From positions 62,001-126,000 of the forward strand of contig JAFLBP010000018.1 in NCBI GenBank assembly GCA_017303875.1: a stretch of DNA of 64,000 nt. Reading direction: 5' to 3'. Shown in pieces: positions 8,721 through 17,076 of the stretch. A model generated the notes under the pieces. That model searched no databases. It saw only the letters and a program-made list of their open reading frames with translations, and was not told where the DNA came from. Each line of letters opens with the position of its first letter. The stretch's first letter is position 1. Position numbers and translations under genes: made by a program. Origin of the DNA: Chitinophagales bacterium (GTDB lineage: Bacteria; Bacteroidota; Bacteroidia; Chitinophagales; Saprospiraceae).

Positions 8721-11594
8721 ATGCTGCCTGTGAAAAAAATGCTGCTGTTCTTCGGATGCCTGTTGCGTCTTGCTCACGCGCAGGCCCAGGCGCCATTTAT
8801 CCGAACAGTTAATTTGCCACAGCCCGCAGCCGATTACCACTACTCTACCCTCCTGCAAGACAGCCGGGGACGGATGTGGTTGGGCGCCCGCGAAGGGTTG
8901 CTCTATTTCGACGGCGTCAACACCTTTGAAGTGGCGCTCCCCGATTCCCTCGCCCGCACAGGCGTCAGTGCCTTGTTTGAATATGAAAACCAGGTATGGG
9001 CAGGTTTCCAAAACGGCAGCATCGGCACGATTATACACAACTTCGAGCCGGTTCCAGGTTTTGAGGCTAACAACGCGCAACCTTTCCCTTTTTTCCGCCT
9101 GCTGCGCTGGACGCCCGAAGAGGGGTTGCCCGCTAAACCTGTCACCGGGTTTGCACGCGACCGGCAAGGCGCGCTCTGGATTGCTACTTACGGAGAAGGC
9201 TTGTACTGCAAGACACCCAAACGGGTGTACCAATTCAACAACAGCGACGACGGACTGAGCGGCGACGACATCTACGACATTATTGAAGGCCCGGAAGGCG
9301 AAATCTGGGCTGCCACCGACGCTGGCATCAGCATCTGCGCCATGAACGCTGATGGCGCCAAATCGGTCAGTCATATCGGTTCGGCGCAAGGACTACCCGA
9401 CGAAATTGTTACTTCCCTGTATAAAGGACAAAACGGAAGGGTCTGGATCGGCACTTACGAAGCCGGCATCTGCTATCTCGACAACGGAAAAGGCCAATGC
9501 ACCCCCTTTAGTACCGGGTGGAACAATGGCCCTGTGCTGAATATCGTGGTGTTCGGCGACTCGGCCGTTTGGGCCGGCACCGACCGAAACGGGCTTTGGC
9601 AAAGTACGCCGTCGGCTACCCTGCTTCAGGGGCGCGTGGATGCCTTGTACAAAGACCGCGAAGGCCTCTTGTGGGCAATTGCCGAACAGGGCAAACTTTA
9701 CAACGCTAACGCACGCTTTGCCTATTGGTCGAACGCCCTGAATGAAACGCAGGCGATTTTATCGGCCGCTGACGGCAGCTTGTGGATTGGCTCCCGCTAT
9801 GGACTTTTTTTGCAAAAAAACAACAGTACCTCGCCTCAACTGCACAGCCCGGAAAATGTCATTTCCCTTTGGCAATCGCCCACCGGAGAGGTCTGGTGCG
9901 GCACTTTTGGCGAAGGTGTGGTGGTGTTTAGTCCGAACGGAAAACGCCTGCGCCACTACAAAACCGATAAGCAAACACTTGAAAACGGCAGTATTCTGTC
10001 TATCGGTGGCGACGCCCGGCGCGTTTGGCTGGCTACGCTGAGCGGCCTGAGCGCCCTCGAATTTGCGGATAAAACCGCCGCCCCCACCGTACGGCATTTC
10101 CCCAATGCCTTAGGCTCCAATTACATCTACAAAGTTTTTCAGGACAGCAAGGGCCGCGTCTGGTTCGGCACAGATGGCCGGGGGCTGGGATTGTTTGAGC
10201 AGGACAGCTTTAAATCCATCACCAACATCAAGGGCACTGCCCTGAAATCGGTGTACGCCATCGCCGAAGATGCACAAGGCCGATTGTGGTTTGGCACCGA
10301 CAACGAAGGTGTTTTTAGTTGGGATGGCCAGGAATACCGGCATTTTTCTTATCAGGACAGGGTGCTGCACCGCAGTAGTGTTCAAGGATTGGAGATCAGC
10401 GCAGACGGGCTGGTAGTGGTGGCCTATGAAGACGGGCTGGACCTGATTGATCCCGGCCATAAGCAGCATGTAAACTTTTTTAAAACACCCGACGGGCGCC
10501 CCATTTCGCCGGGCTTCAATGCCCTGACGCGGGGCAGCCAGGGGGAAGTATGGATCGGGATCAAGGGCGGTTTGCTGCGCTGCGCTGCTTTTTCGGAGCC
10601 TTTTCAACGCGATCCGGTGCCGGAGTTGCGGGCCGTGTCTTTGTACGGCCATCCCCTGAATTTCACGCAGAATCAAACCCTGGATTGGGACGACAATTAC
10701 CTTGCGTTCAATTTTATCGGGCTTTGGTATACCGATCCGGAAGCCGTGCGCTACCGTTATCGTTTAGACGGGCTGGATCGCGACTGGTTGGTGGGCAAAG
10801 ACCATCAGGCATCTTATCCCAAACTGCCGCCCGGCGACTACACCTTTCGGGTTCAGGCCAGCGAGCACGGCAATTTTGAGGAGGCGCCCGAGGTGTCGTG
10901 GCGTTTCAGCATTCGTCCGCCCTGGTGGACGCGCTGGTGGTTCATTGCGTTTGCTGCGGCGGCCGTACTTGGTATTGCCCTGATGATTGTGCGTTATCGG
11001 GAGCAACGTATGCGGCGGGAGGCCGGCCTGCGGCGCGCCCAGATTGAGGCGCAGTTTGAAACCCTGAAAAGCCAGATCAATCCGCATTTTTTATTCAACA
11101 GTTTTAATACCCTGATCGCCATCATAGAAGAAAACCCCGTGCTGGCAACCGAGTATGTGGAGCATTTATCCGATTATTTCCGCACCATTTTGCATTACCG
11201 CGAACGCGATCTGATTGCTGTTCAGGAGGAAATTGTTTTGGTGGAAAATTACAGTTACCTGCTGAAAAAACGCTACGAAGACGCCTTTGTGCTGGCATTG
11301 CAGGTAACGCCGCTTATGGAGCGCCGCATCATGCCGCTGAGTTTGCAGATTTTGGTGGAAAATGCGGTAAAACACAATATTGTATCACAAAAACAGCCTT
11401 TACGGGTTGAAATTTATAATGAAGCCGAAAATTTCATTGTAGTGCGCAATAATATTTCCCCGAAAATAAGTCCGGAAGCCGGCACCCGATTTGGCCTCGA
11501 AGCCCTGCGGCGGCGTTATCGCCTGCTTGGGCAGGCAGAGGTGGTGGTGGAGCAGAACGAACAATATTTTACCGTAAAAATTCCGTTGATATGA
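8721..11594 (+). CDS. Two-component-propeller sensor histidine kinase, LytS type
   Basis: 957 residues. A signal peptide (residues 1-23) leads into two seven-bladed-type propellers built from Reg_prop repeats (DSRGRMWLGAREGLLYFD, DRQGALWIATYGEGLY, DSKGRVWFGTDGRGLGLF and others). A Y_Y_Y domain follows (YRYRLDGLDRDWLVG, ending GDYTFRVQASE), then one membrane span at about 740-760 (WWFIAFAAAAVLGIALMIV). The cytoplasmic His_kinase domain has the phosphoacceptor H789 in QINPHFLFNSFNTL, an N-box (LVENAVKHN) and a GTRFGLEALRRRY glycine box. The periplasmic propeller probably senses a carbohydrate or envelope signal. It overlaps the regulator gene by 4 bp (ATGA). Confidence 0.93.
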   Translation: MLPVKKMLLFFGCLLRLAHAQAQAPFIRTVNLPQPAADYHYSTLLQDSRGRMWLGAREGLLYFDGVNTFEVALPDSLARTGVSALFEYENQVWAGFQNGSIGTIIHNFEPVPGFEANNAQPFPFFRLLRWTPEEGLPAKPVTGFARDRQGALWIATYGEGLYCKTPKRVYQFNNSDDGLSGDDIYDIIEGPEGEIWAATDAGISICAMNADGAKSVSHIGSAQGLPDEIVTSLYKGQNGRVWIGTYEAGICYLDNGKGQCTPFSTGWNNGPVLNIVVFGDSAVWAGTDRNGLWQSTPSATLLQGRVDALYKDREGLLWAIAEQGKLYNANARFAYWSNALNETQAILSAADGSLWIGSRYGLFLQKNNSTSPQLHSPENVISLWQSPTGEVWCGTFGEGVVVFSPNGKRLRHYKTDKQTLENGSILSIGGDARRVWLATLSGLSALEFADKTAAPTVRHFPNALGSNYIYKVFQDSKGRVWFGTDGRGLGLFEQDSFKSITNIKGTALKSVYAIAEDAQGRLWFGTDNEGVFSWDGQEYRHFSYQDRVLHRSSVQGLEISADGLVVVAYEDGLDLIDPGHKQHVNFFKTPDGRPISPGFNALTRGSQGEVWIGIKGGLLRCAAFSEPFQRDPVPELRAVSLYGHPLNFTQNQTLDWDDNYLAFNFIGLWYTDPEAVRYRYRLDGLDRDWLVGKDHQASYPKLPPGDYTFRVQASEHGNFEEAPEVSWRFSIRPPWWTRWWFIAFAAAAVLGIALMIVRYREQRMRREAGLRRAQIEAQFETLKSQINPHFLFNSFNTLIAIIEENPVLATEYVEHLSDYFRTILHYRERDLIAVQEEIVLVENYSYLLKKRYEDAFVLALQVTPLMERRIMPLSLQILVENAVKHNIVSQKQPLRVEIYNEAENFIVVRNNISPKISPEAGTRFGLEALRRRYRLLGQAEVVVEQNEQYFTVKIPLI

Positions 11595-12367
11595 ACGTTG
11601 TCATTCTGGAAGACGAGCAGGCCGCAACGCGAAGGCTGGAAAAACTGCTCCTGGAAATTAACCCCGACATTAATATTCTGGCGCGCCTCGAAAGTGTGGA
11701 GTCGGCCCTGAGCTGGTTTCAGGAAAATCCGCCACCGGACCTCTTGCTCCAGGACATTCACTTAGCCGACGGCTCCAGTTTTGAATTGTTCGACTACATT
11801 CAGATCACAACGCCCGTCATTTTTACAACGGCCTATGATGAATACGCGCTCAAGGCATTCAAGGTAAATGCCATTGATTACCTGCTCAAACCCATCAAAA
11901 AAACAGAACTGGAGCAGGCGCTGGAAAAATTCCGGCAAACGCGCCCGGCTGTTGTGCCCAACTATGAGCGTATAGGCGCTGCCGTTCGAAAACAAAACCA
12001 GGAGACGCCCGCAACCCTGCAACGCCTGCTGGTGCGCCTCGGCGCTTCCATGAAACTCATTGACATCAGCGACGCTGCCTATTTTTATACCCGCGATAAA
12101 ATCACCTTTCTCGTTTCCCGAAGCCAAAACCGGCGTTTTCCGCTTGATATGCCGCTCGATAAATTGGAAACACGGCTCGATCCGGCCCGTTTTTTCCGAA
12201 TAAACCGCCAATTTATTGTGCAAATAGACGCGATTGGAGAAATGAAGCCCTCTTCTAAAAGTCGCCTGAAAATCGAGTTACATCCACCTGCCGACACCGA
12301 AACGGTGGTGAGCACCGAGCGATCCGGCGCTTTTAAACGCTGGCTTGTCGGGAAGGAAGCGGAGTGA
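11591..12367 (+). CDS. LytTR-family response regulator
   Basis: 258 residues, partner of the LytS-type kinase just upstream with which it shares an ATGA overlap. The receiver domain (1-120) has the acidic ED7-D8, the phosphoacceptor D55 in LLLQDIHLADGS, the T80 region (VIFTTAYDEYALKAF) and K100 (DYLLKPIKK). The C-terminal LytTR domain (about 145-255) reads LVRLGASMKLIDI, then YFYTRDKITFL, FFRINRQFIV and ends STERSGAFKRWL. LytTR domains bind direct repeats upstream of targets; no obvious site was seen in the short spacer downstream. Confidence 0.94.
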   Translation: MNVVILEDEQAATRRLEKLLLEINPDINILARLESVESALSWFQENPPPDLLLQDIHLADGSSFELFDYIQITTPVIFTTAYDEYALKAFKVNAIDYLLKPIKKTELEQALEKFRQTRPAVVPNYERIGAAVRKQNQETPATLQRLLVRLGASMKLIDISDAAYFYTRDKITFLVSRSQNRRFPLDMPLDKLETRLDPARFFRINRQFIVQIDAIGEMKPSSKSRLKIELHPPADTETVVSTERSGAFKRWLVGKEAE

Positions 12368-12505
12368 ATTAATTGATTGTTGATTGGTATAATTCTAAAC
12401 TTTACAGATATTTGCCTGTTATAATCAAGTTCAACATGTCTCATCTGCAATGTGGAAGCAGTTATTTCTGCCAAATGTTGCTTAATTTTTTCATCTTTTC
12501 AACCC

Positions 12506-13414
12506 ATGGCGATCTATTCTATCCGGGATTTGGAAAAACTCACGGGTATCAAAGCGCACACCATACGTATATGGGAGCAGCGCTATCGCCTTATTGCTCC
12601 AGCCCGCACCGACACCAACATCCGGTACTACACCGATGAAAACCTCCGCCATCTCTTTAATATCGCACTGCTCAATCGCCATGGCCACAAAATCAGCCAC
12701 TTAGCGAAAATGCAGCCGGAAGAAATTGCGGCCAAGGTGGCGGAAATTGCCGAAAATGCCGGCAGCCAGAATGCCCAGATCGACGCCCTTACGCTGGCAA
12801 TGATTGATCTGGACGAACTGAAATTCGACCGCATTTTTTCGCAATATGCCTGGGATCACGGCTTCGAGCGCACCATGCTGGAGCTGGTCTATCCATTTCT
12901 CGACAAGCTTAATGTGCTCTGGCTCACCAACAAGGTGCGGCCTGTGCATGAAAAATTTATCAGCGGCCTCATTCGCCGCAAGATTATGACGGCCATCGAT
13001 AAAGAGCCGTTTGAACCGGGCAATGACGCTCAAACTTTTGTGCTTTTTACGCCCGAAGGCGAAAATCAGGAGCTGACCCTCATGTTTATGCACTACCTGC
13101 TGCGCAGCCGCCAGCAAAAAGTGGTGTACCTCGGGGCGCATATTTCGCTCAGCGAGCTGGGTGATGCCTGCCATACCCTGCGGCCGAATTATGTGTTTAC
13201 CATCCTGCAGGAACCGCTCGCCCGCGTGAGCATCCAGCAATACATCAACCAGGCTGCCCACGCCTCCGGAGTAGCCCGCCTGATGCTAACCGGCGCACAG
13301 CTGTTCATCAACCCGGTGCAGCTCCCCTCCAATGTGACGCTGCTCAACGGCCTGCCCGATACCTTACATTTTTTCGATGAGCTGAACCTGCGCCACCGCG
13401 GCGTCAGGCTGTAA
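12506..13414 (+). CDS. MerR-family regulator with degenerate B12-binding domain
   Basis: 302 residues from the ATG at 12506, where the conserved MerR start (YSIRDLEKLTGIKAHTIRIWEQRY) begins; the upstream frame is not conserved. The N-terminal 70 residues are a winged helix. The middle is a CarH/LitR-like helical domain with the Trp/His-Glu elements (LWLTNKVRPVHEKFISGLI). The Rossmann-like domain (QKVVYLGAHISLSELGDA) follows. The cobalamin ligand motif E/DxHxxG is changed to ENQELT (Q188 in place of the axial His), so light sensing through B12 is unlikely. It is probably a B12-independent regulator; targets unknown. Confidence 0.88.
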   Translation: MAIYSIRDLEKLTGIKAHTIRIWEQRYRLIAPARTDTNIRYYTDENLRHLFNIALLNRHGHKISHLAKMQPEEIAAKVAEIAENAGSQNAQIDALTLAMIDLDELKFDRIFSQYAWDHGFERTMLELVYPFLDKLNVLWLTNKVRPVHEKFISGLIRRKIMTAIDKEPFEPGNDAQTFVLFTPEGENQELTLMFMHYLLRSRQQKVVYLGAHISLSELGDACHTLRPNYVFTILQEPLARVSIQQYINQAAHASGVARLMLTGAQLFINPVQLPSNVTLLNGLPDTLHFFDELNLRHRGVRL

Positions 13415-13426
13415 TGCCCCGGCAGC

Positions 13427-14005
13427 TTATCGCTGCCTGTCGGCTATGGGATACAAGAGGTAACCCACGCCAAATCCGGCAAATATTCCGATTCCGTTTG
13501 GATTGCTCTCTCCCGGACCGAGAAACACGCGGCTCCAGTTGAGCGCCGCGCTGAAATAAGCCGACCAATGCCGCCGAAACGGCTGCTGATAGCCGAACAC
13601 AAAGGCTGCGCCAAATTGCGTGCGGTTGGCCAGCTCTACTTTTCGGCCATTGATCCGCTGCAAAACCCGATAATCCTGAACATTTACCCCGCCCCCCATA
13701 TAAAATCCGTACAGCATCCGCCGCGAATACCAGCGCAATTCCGGTTGAAAATACGTAGTATTTACATACAAAGTGCCCGAAAGCCCAAGCGTAGTGGCCG
13801 GTAAGCCCAAAACAGTACTCATGCCCAGACTAAATCGCTTGTTCAAACTCCGGGAATAATAGGCCGAAAATCCTTTAAATATTAGCGGATTACGTACATC
13901 CGGAATCACAAGCACCGAAGGCCCGGCCTGCAAAACGGCGTTTTGTGCCAGCCCTGTCTTCAGGCCTGCCACAAGCAGCAGCAAAATCAGTGTATGCGTT
14001 TTCAT
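13427..14005 (-). CDS. Predicted outer-membrane beta-barrel protein
   Basis: 192 residues with a signal peptide (MKTHTLILLLLVAGLKTGLAQ). The mature part alternates polar and aromatic residues in short strands (GFSAYYSRSLNKRFSLGMS, then TYFQPELRWYSRRMLYGFY, then FGAAFVFGYQQPFRRHWSAYF) and has Gly-rich turns, as in small porin-like barrels of Bacteroidota. No family assignment is possible by eye. The gene converges on the MerR gene; the stop lies beside a small hairpin (GGCAG at 13421, CTGCC at 13432). Confidence 0.7.
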   Translation of the reverse strand: MKTHTLILLLLVAGLKTGLAQNAVLQAGPSVLVIPDVRNPLIFKGFSAYYSRSLNKRFSLGMSTVLGLPATTLGLSGTLYVNTTYFQPELRWYSRRMLYGFYMGGGVNVQDYRVLQRINGRKVELANRTQFGAAFVFGYQQPFRRHWSAYFSAALNWSRVFLGPGESNPNGIGIFAGFGVGYLLYPIADRQR

Positions 14006-14185
14006 TTTATACGCCGATTTGGAGTGTTTACAAGTTTTTTTTTACGTCGCGCTCCCGGAAAAAAGCCCTGTATTGAAGGGTGTTTTTAATGCAAATAAGT
14101 TTAAAACATTACATTTTCGCCTAATATTCTTTATTTAGACGCTAAATGCCATTTAATCCTTGCTGGAAAACGCTCATTTTCTGTG

Positions 14186-14217
14186 TTTGAATTTTTTTTG
14201 AAATACAATTTTCTTTG
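14186..14217 (+). promoter_or_regulatory. Candidate promoter of a small RNA
   Basis: A -33 element TTTG (14186-14189) and a -7-like box TTTCTTTG (14210-14217; consensus TAnnTTTG, one mismatch) are separated by 20 bp, the usual Bacteroidota spacing. There is no reading frame downstream on the plus strand before the strong terminator at 14358. Confidence 0.45.
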
Positions 14218-14221
14218 TCCC

Positions 14222-14395
14222 TGCAAGCAATCACCAAGTCAACTAAAGGGCATTGTCTGTAAAAGACGATTGCACTTATTCAAGATAATTTGCATGAAAG
14301 GGCTATCCTCGACGACAATTCCTGCACCCTGACCCAATTGGGGTGCATCCATTATAAGCCGGCGAAAACCGATCAGTTTTCGCCGGCTCTTTTTG
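14222..14395 (+). ncRNA. Candidate intergenic small RNA with intrinsic terminator
   Basis: About 170 nt lie between a promoter-like sequence (14186-14217) and a strong intrinsic terminator (14358-14395), with no coding frame on the plus strand. Pairing elements include GCAATC (14227) with GATTGC (14268), enclosing GTCT/AGAC, and TGCACCC (14323) with GGGTGCA (14341). It does not show the SRP RNA signature loop, and 6S RNA or tmRNA features were not recognised. It may be a novel sRNA; alternatively it is 3' antisense control of the glycosyltransferase gene, whose 3' end it overlaps. Confidence 0.4.
14358..14395 (+). terminator. Strong intrinsic terminator (plus strand)
   Basis: A perfect 12-bp stem, GCCGGCGAAAAC (14358-14369) with GTTTTCGCCGGC (14376-14387), has a 6-nt loop and is followed on the plus strand by TCTTTTTG. 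The minus-strand side has only TTAT after the stem, so termination is stronger for plus-strand transcripts. The last four codons and stop of the minus-strand glycosyltransferase gene lie in the right arm and loop. Confidence 0.85.
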
Positions 14396-15578
14396 CCCGC
14401 TCCCATACGACGCTCTGCTTTTTCCGCATAAAACGGAAAAAACCGGCGTATTGAGCGTAGTTCATTACACAGAAATAATAGGGTACAAATAGTATTTTTA
14501 CTTTCAATTGTCGCTGTTCCAATAAATATCCCAACAGCGCAGCCGCGTAAAACAGCACTTGCAGCAGCATCGTTACAAGGTAAAAACCGCCTTTTTCTAT
14601 TGCTAAAACGCCATTTACAAGCAACAAAACGGGTAAAAATGCCGGCGCCAGCGTCCAGCGCAATACCCGATGCGAGATGTATTCAAAACTCAAGGTGCCG
14701 TACCGGAAAATATTGAGCAGGGGCGCCAGCCGCGTAACGGCCTGCCAGGAACCCGCCGCAATACGCACCTTGCGCTTCAGTTCTTCCTGCACATTGGCCG
14801 AAGAGCGCTCCACCGCATAGGCTTCCGGCTCATAAGCCACCCGATACCCCCGCTGCGCCATGCGCATGGTCATGTAAAAATCTTCCACAATGGTGTCGGG
14901 CGGTACCGGCTCGTACAAGTCGCTGCGGATGGCAAAAAGCTCGCCCGCAGCGCCCACCACCGACCACAACTCGGCGTCCCAGCGCTTCAAAGTACTTTCA
15001 TATTTCCAGTAAATGCCCTCACCCGCACTGCTGGCGCTGTCTTTTTCAGCCATTGCAATGCGTTTTTCACCGGCCACCGCACAAGTCTGCGGATCCTGAA
15101 AATGCCGGGCCATTTGCAGTAATGCCTCTCGGTTGATGCGCGTATTGGCATCGGTACTGACCACAATGGGCGTCCGCACCTGTTCCATCGCCCGGTGGAA
15201 AGCAGCAATTTTGCCCCGGCGCTCGGGCTGGTGTAGCAGCTGCCAGGAAACATTGTCGGGATAAGGGTATTGCCGCACCATATCCGGCGTCGCGTCGTCG
15301 GAGCCATCGGTCACAAAGTAAAAATGCACTTTATCGCGCGGGTAATCGAGTGCCAAGGAGTTGGCAATTTTCTCGTGCATCCATTCCGCTTCATTAAATG
15401 CACAGACGACAAAGGTGATTTCAGGTAAATTTTCCGCTGCCGGAACGGGCAGTTCCGCCCGCTTTTTCCCTCTGATTTTCAATATAATATACAACAAAAT
15501 GCCGTAGCCCAGATAAGCGTAGAACACTACGCCAATCCCCAGAAAAAAGAGCCATTCGAGCAGGGAAATTGCCGGCAT
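14373..15578 (-). CDS. Family 2 membrane glycosyltransferase
   Basis: 401 residues from the ATG at 15578; the frame runs further upstream into kynU but that part is a shadow. One N-terminal membrane span (LLEWLFFLGIGVVFYAYLGY) precedes the GT-A domain: ITFVVCAFNEAEWMHEKI, the DGSDD nucleotide-binding motif, STDANTRI (DxD-like) and VEDFYMTMRMAQRGYRVAYE with the catalytic-base ED. Three to four C-terminal spans follow. Such processive or polyprenyl-independent GT2 enzymes build exopolysaccharide or other envelope glycans. The start is 1 bp after the kynureninase stop (TGATATG), suggesting translational coupling despite unrelated functions. Confidence 0.9.
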   Translation of the reverse strand: MPAISLLEWLFFLGIGVVFYAYLGYGILLYIILKIRGKKRAELPVPAAENLPEITFVVCAFNEAEWMHEKIANSLALDYPRDKVHFYFVTDGSDDATPDMVRQYPYPDNVSWQLLHQPERRGKIAAFHRAMEQVRTPIVVSTDANTRINREALLQMARHFQDPQTCAVAGEKRIAMAEKDSASSAGEGIYWKYESTLKRWDAELWSVVGAAGELFAIRSDLYEPVPPDTIVEDFYMTMRMAQRGYRVAYEPEAYAVERSSANVQEELKRKVRIAAGSWQAVTRLAPLLNIFRYGTLSFEYISHRVLRWTLAPAFLPVLLLVNGVLAIEKGGFYLVTMLLQVLFYAAALLGYLLEQRQLKVKILFVPYYFCVMNYAQYAGFFRFMRKKQSVVWERAKRAGEN

Positions 15579-15579
15579 A

Positions 15580-16857
15580 TCACTTGGGCGCGTTGCGGAT
15601 GCATTCGGCCAAATGCCACACATCCTCGAAACTGTTGTACATCGGCACGGGCGCAAAACGGATCACATTTGGCTCACGCCAGTCGGCAACCACGCCGTTT
15701 TCACTCAGATAATCGAACAGGGCGCGGCCCCGATCATCGGTCAGCAGCGAAAGCTGGCAACCGCGCGCCTGCGCGTCGCGGGGCGTGATGAGGGTAAAAC
15801 GCGGCGTTTCGGTATTGATGCCATCCAGCAGGTATTCTAAGTAGGCAGTCAGTTGCAGGCTTTTGGCGCGCAGGTTTTCCATGCCTGCTTCGGCAAACAT
15901 ATCTAAACTGGCCTTGTGTGCCGCAAAGGACAAAATCTGCGCATTGCTCAGTTGCCAGCCCGCTGCGCCGTACATGGGCTTAAAGCCTTTGCGCATCTGG
16001 AAGCGCTCACTTTCGTCGTGGCCCCACCAGCCGGCAAGGCGTGGCAGTTCGGGCCGGTTGGCATGGCGCTCGTGCACAAAAGCGCCGGAAGGTCCGCCCG
16101 GACCGGAGTTGAGGTATTTATAGCTGCACCACACGGCAAAGTCGACGCCCCAGTCGTGCAGCTGCAAGGGCAGGTTGCCGGCGGTATGCGCCAGGTCGAA
16201 ACCCGCGATGGCGCCTGCGCGGTGCGCGGCTTTGGTAACGGCTTGTAAATCAAAGAATTGTCCGGTATAATAATTTACGCCACCAAACATCACCAAGGCG
16301 AGCGTATCACCGGCGGCTTCGATGGCCTCCAGAACTTCTTCCGTAAGCAGGTAATGGCGGCCCGTTTTTTCCGGATGGGGCGCCACTTCAATGATCGTGG
16401 TTTCGGGGTTGAGGCCGTGCAGGCGCACCTGCGTTTCCATGGCGTATTGGTCGCTTGGGAATGCGCCGGCCTCCATAATAATCTTGTAGCGTTGTGGTGT
16501 CGGGCGGTAAAAACTGCACATCAGCAGGTGCAGGTTGACCGTGAGCGTATTCATTACCACCACCTCATGCGGCAGGGCGCCGACGAGTTGAGCCGATTGG
16601 GCCTGCAAGAATTTATGGTAATACATCCAGGGCTGCTCGCCGCGAAAATGGCCTTCGACGCCGTGTTCTGCCCAGTGATCCAGCTCGGCGAGCAAGGCGC
16701 CCCGCACCGTTTTGGGCTGGAGGCCCAGCGAATTACCGCAGAAATAGCGCACGGGCGCGCCGTGGTGCTGCGGAAACAGGAATTGTTCGCGCCAGTGGGC
16801 CAGGGGGTCGGCGGCATCAAGCTTGCGGGCGAAATCCAGATCAGGACTGAATTGCAT
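15580..16857 (-). CDS. kynU: Kynureninase
   Basis: 425 residues, the family's usual length. It is a PLP enzyme that cleaves kynurenine or 3-hydroxykynurenine to anthranilate or 3-hydroxyanthranilate plus alanine, in tryptophan breakdown or NAD synthesis. Visible signatures are YFCGNSLGLQP near the N-terminus, HGVEGHFRGEQPWM, the Asp of AGFDLAHTAGN, and the Schiff-base lysine in WCSYKYLNSGPGG. No other kynurenine-pathway gene is nearby. A TATCTTTG -7 box lies 23 bp upstream. Confidence 0.95.
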   Translation of the reverse strand: MQFSPDLDFARKLDAADPLAHWREQFLFPQHHGAPVRYFCGNSLGLQPKTVRGALLAELDHWAEHGVEGHFRGEQPWMYYHKFLQAQSAQLVGALPHEVVVMNTLTVNLHLLMCSFYRPTPQRYKIIMEAGAFPSDQYAMETQVRLHGLNPETTIIEVAPHPEKTGRHYLLTEEVLEAIEAAGDTLALVMFGGVNYYTGQFFDLQAVTKAAHRAGAIAGFDLAHTAGNLPLQLHDWGVDFAVWCSYKYLNSGPGGPSGAFVHERHANRPELPRLAGWWGHDESERFQMRKGFKPMYGAAGWQLSNAQILSFAAHKASLDMFAEAGMENLRAKSLQLTAYLEYLLDGINTETPRFTLITPRDAQARGCQLSLLTDDRGRALFDYLSENGVVADWREPNVIRFAPVPMYNSFEDVWHLAECIRNAPK

Positions 16858-16879
16858 GGAGGCAGTTGGTTTAGAGGAG

Positions 16880-16887
16880 CAAAGATA
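16880..16887 (-). promoter_or_regulatory. -7 box TATCTTTG of kynU
   Basis: The minus strand reads TATCTTTG, a full match to the Bacteroidota -7 consensus, 22 bp upstream of the kynU ATG at 16857. A -33 TTG at 19-21 bp spacing is not evident because the heptad repeat begins there. Confidence 0.5.
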
Positions 16888-16888
16888 C

Positions 16889-17073
16889 GGAACGATGAAC
16901 TATGAACTATGAATAATGAGTTTTTTGAGTGTTTTAGGGGTTTAGTGTTTTCGTGTGTATTCAAGCGCGAAGCCATTCGTGGCAAATTATATAACGATGA
17001 ACGATGAGTGATGAACGATGAGTGGGCTTGTCATTCATCGTTCATCATTCATCATTCATCATTCATCGTTCAT
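16889..17073. repeat. Heptad arrays (GAACTAT, GATGAAC) with inverted half
   Basis: A short run of 7-bp units near 16889-16920 (variants of AACTATG) is followed by plain DNA and then by units AACGATG/AGTGATG at about 16993-17021. The inverted units TTCATCG/TTCATCA fill 17032-17073. The two halves can pair across a loop of about 10 bases. The bcp stop codon follows 4 bp after the array. The spacer between kynU and bcp (16858-17076) holds nothing else that I can see except the kynU -7 box. Confidence 0.85.
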
Positions 17074-17076
17074 ACC

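Noticed and set aside
13421..13436. Hairpin GGCAG/CTGCC between merR and the beta-barrel gene as a terminator
   Set aside because: The stem is only 5 bp and no T-run follows on either strand.
14222..14395. tRNA, SRP RNA or tmRNA in the 14.2-14.4 kb spacer
   Set aside because: No cloverleaf with a GTTCAAAT-type T loop, no SRP GGAA-loop signature and no tag-coding tmRNA pattern could be seen; kept only as a generic small RNA candidate.
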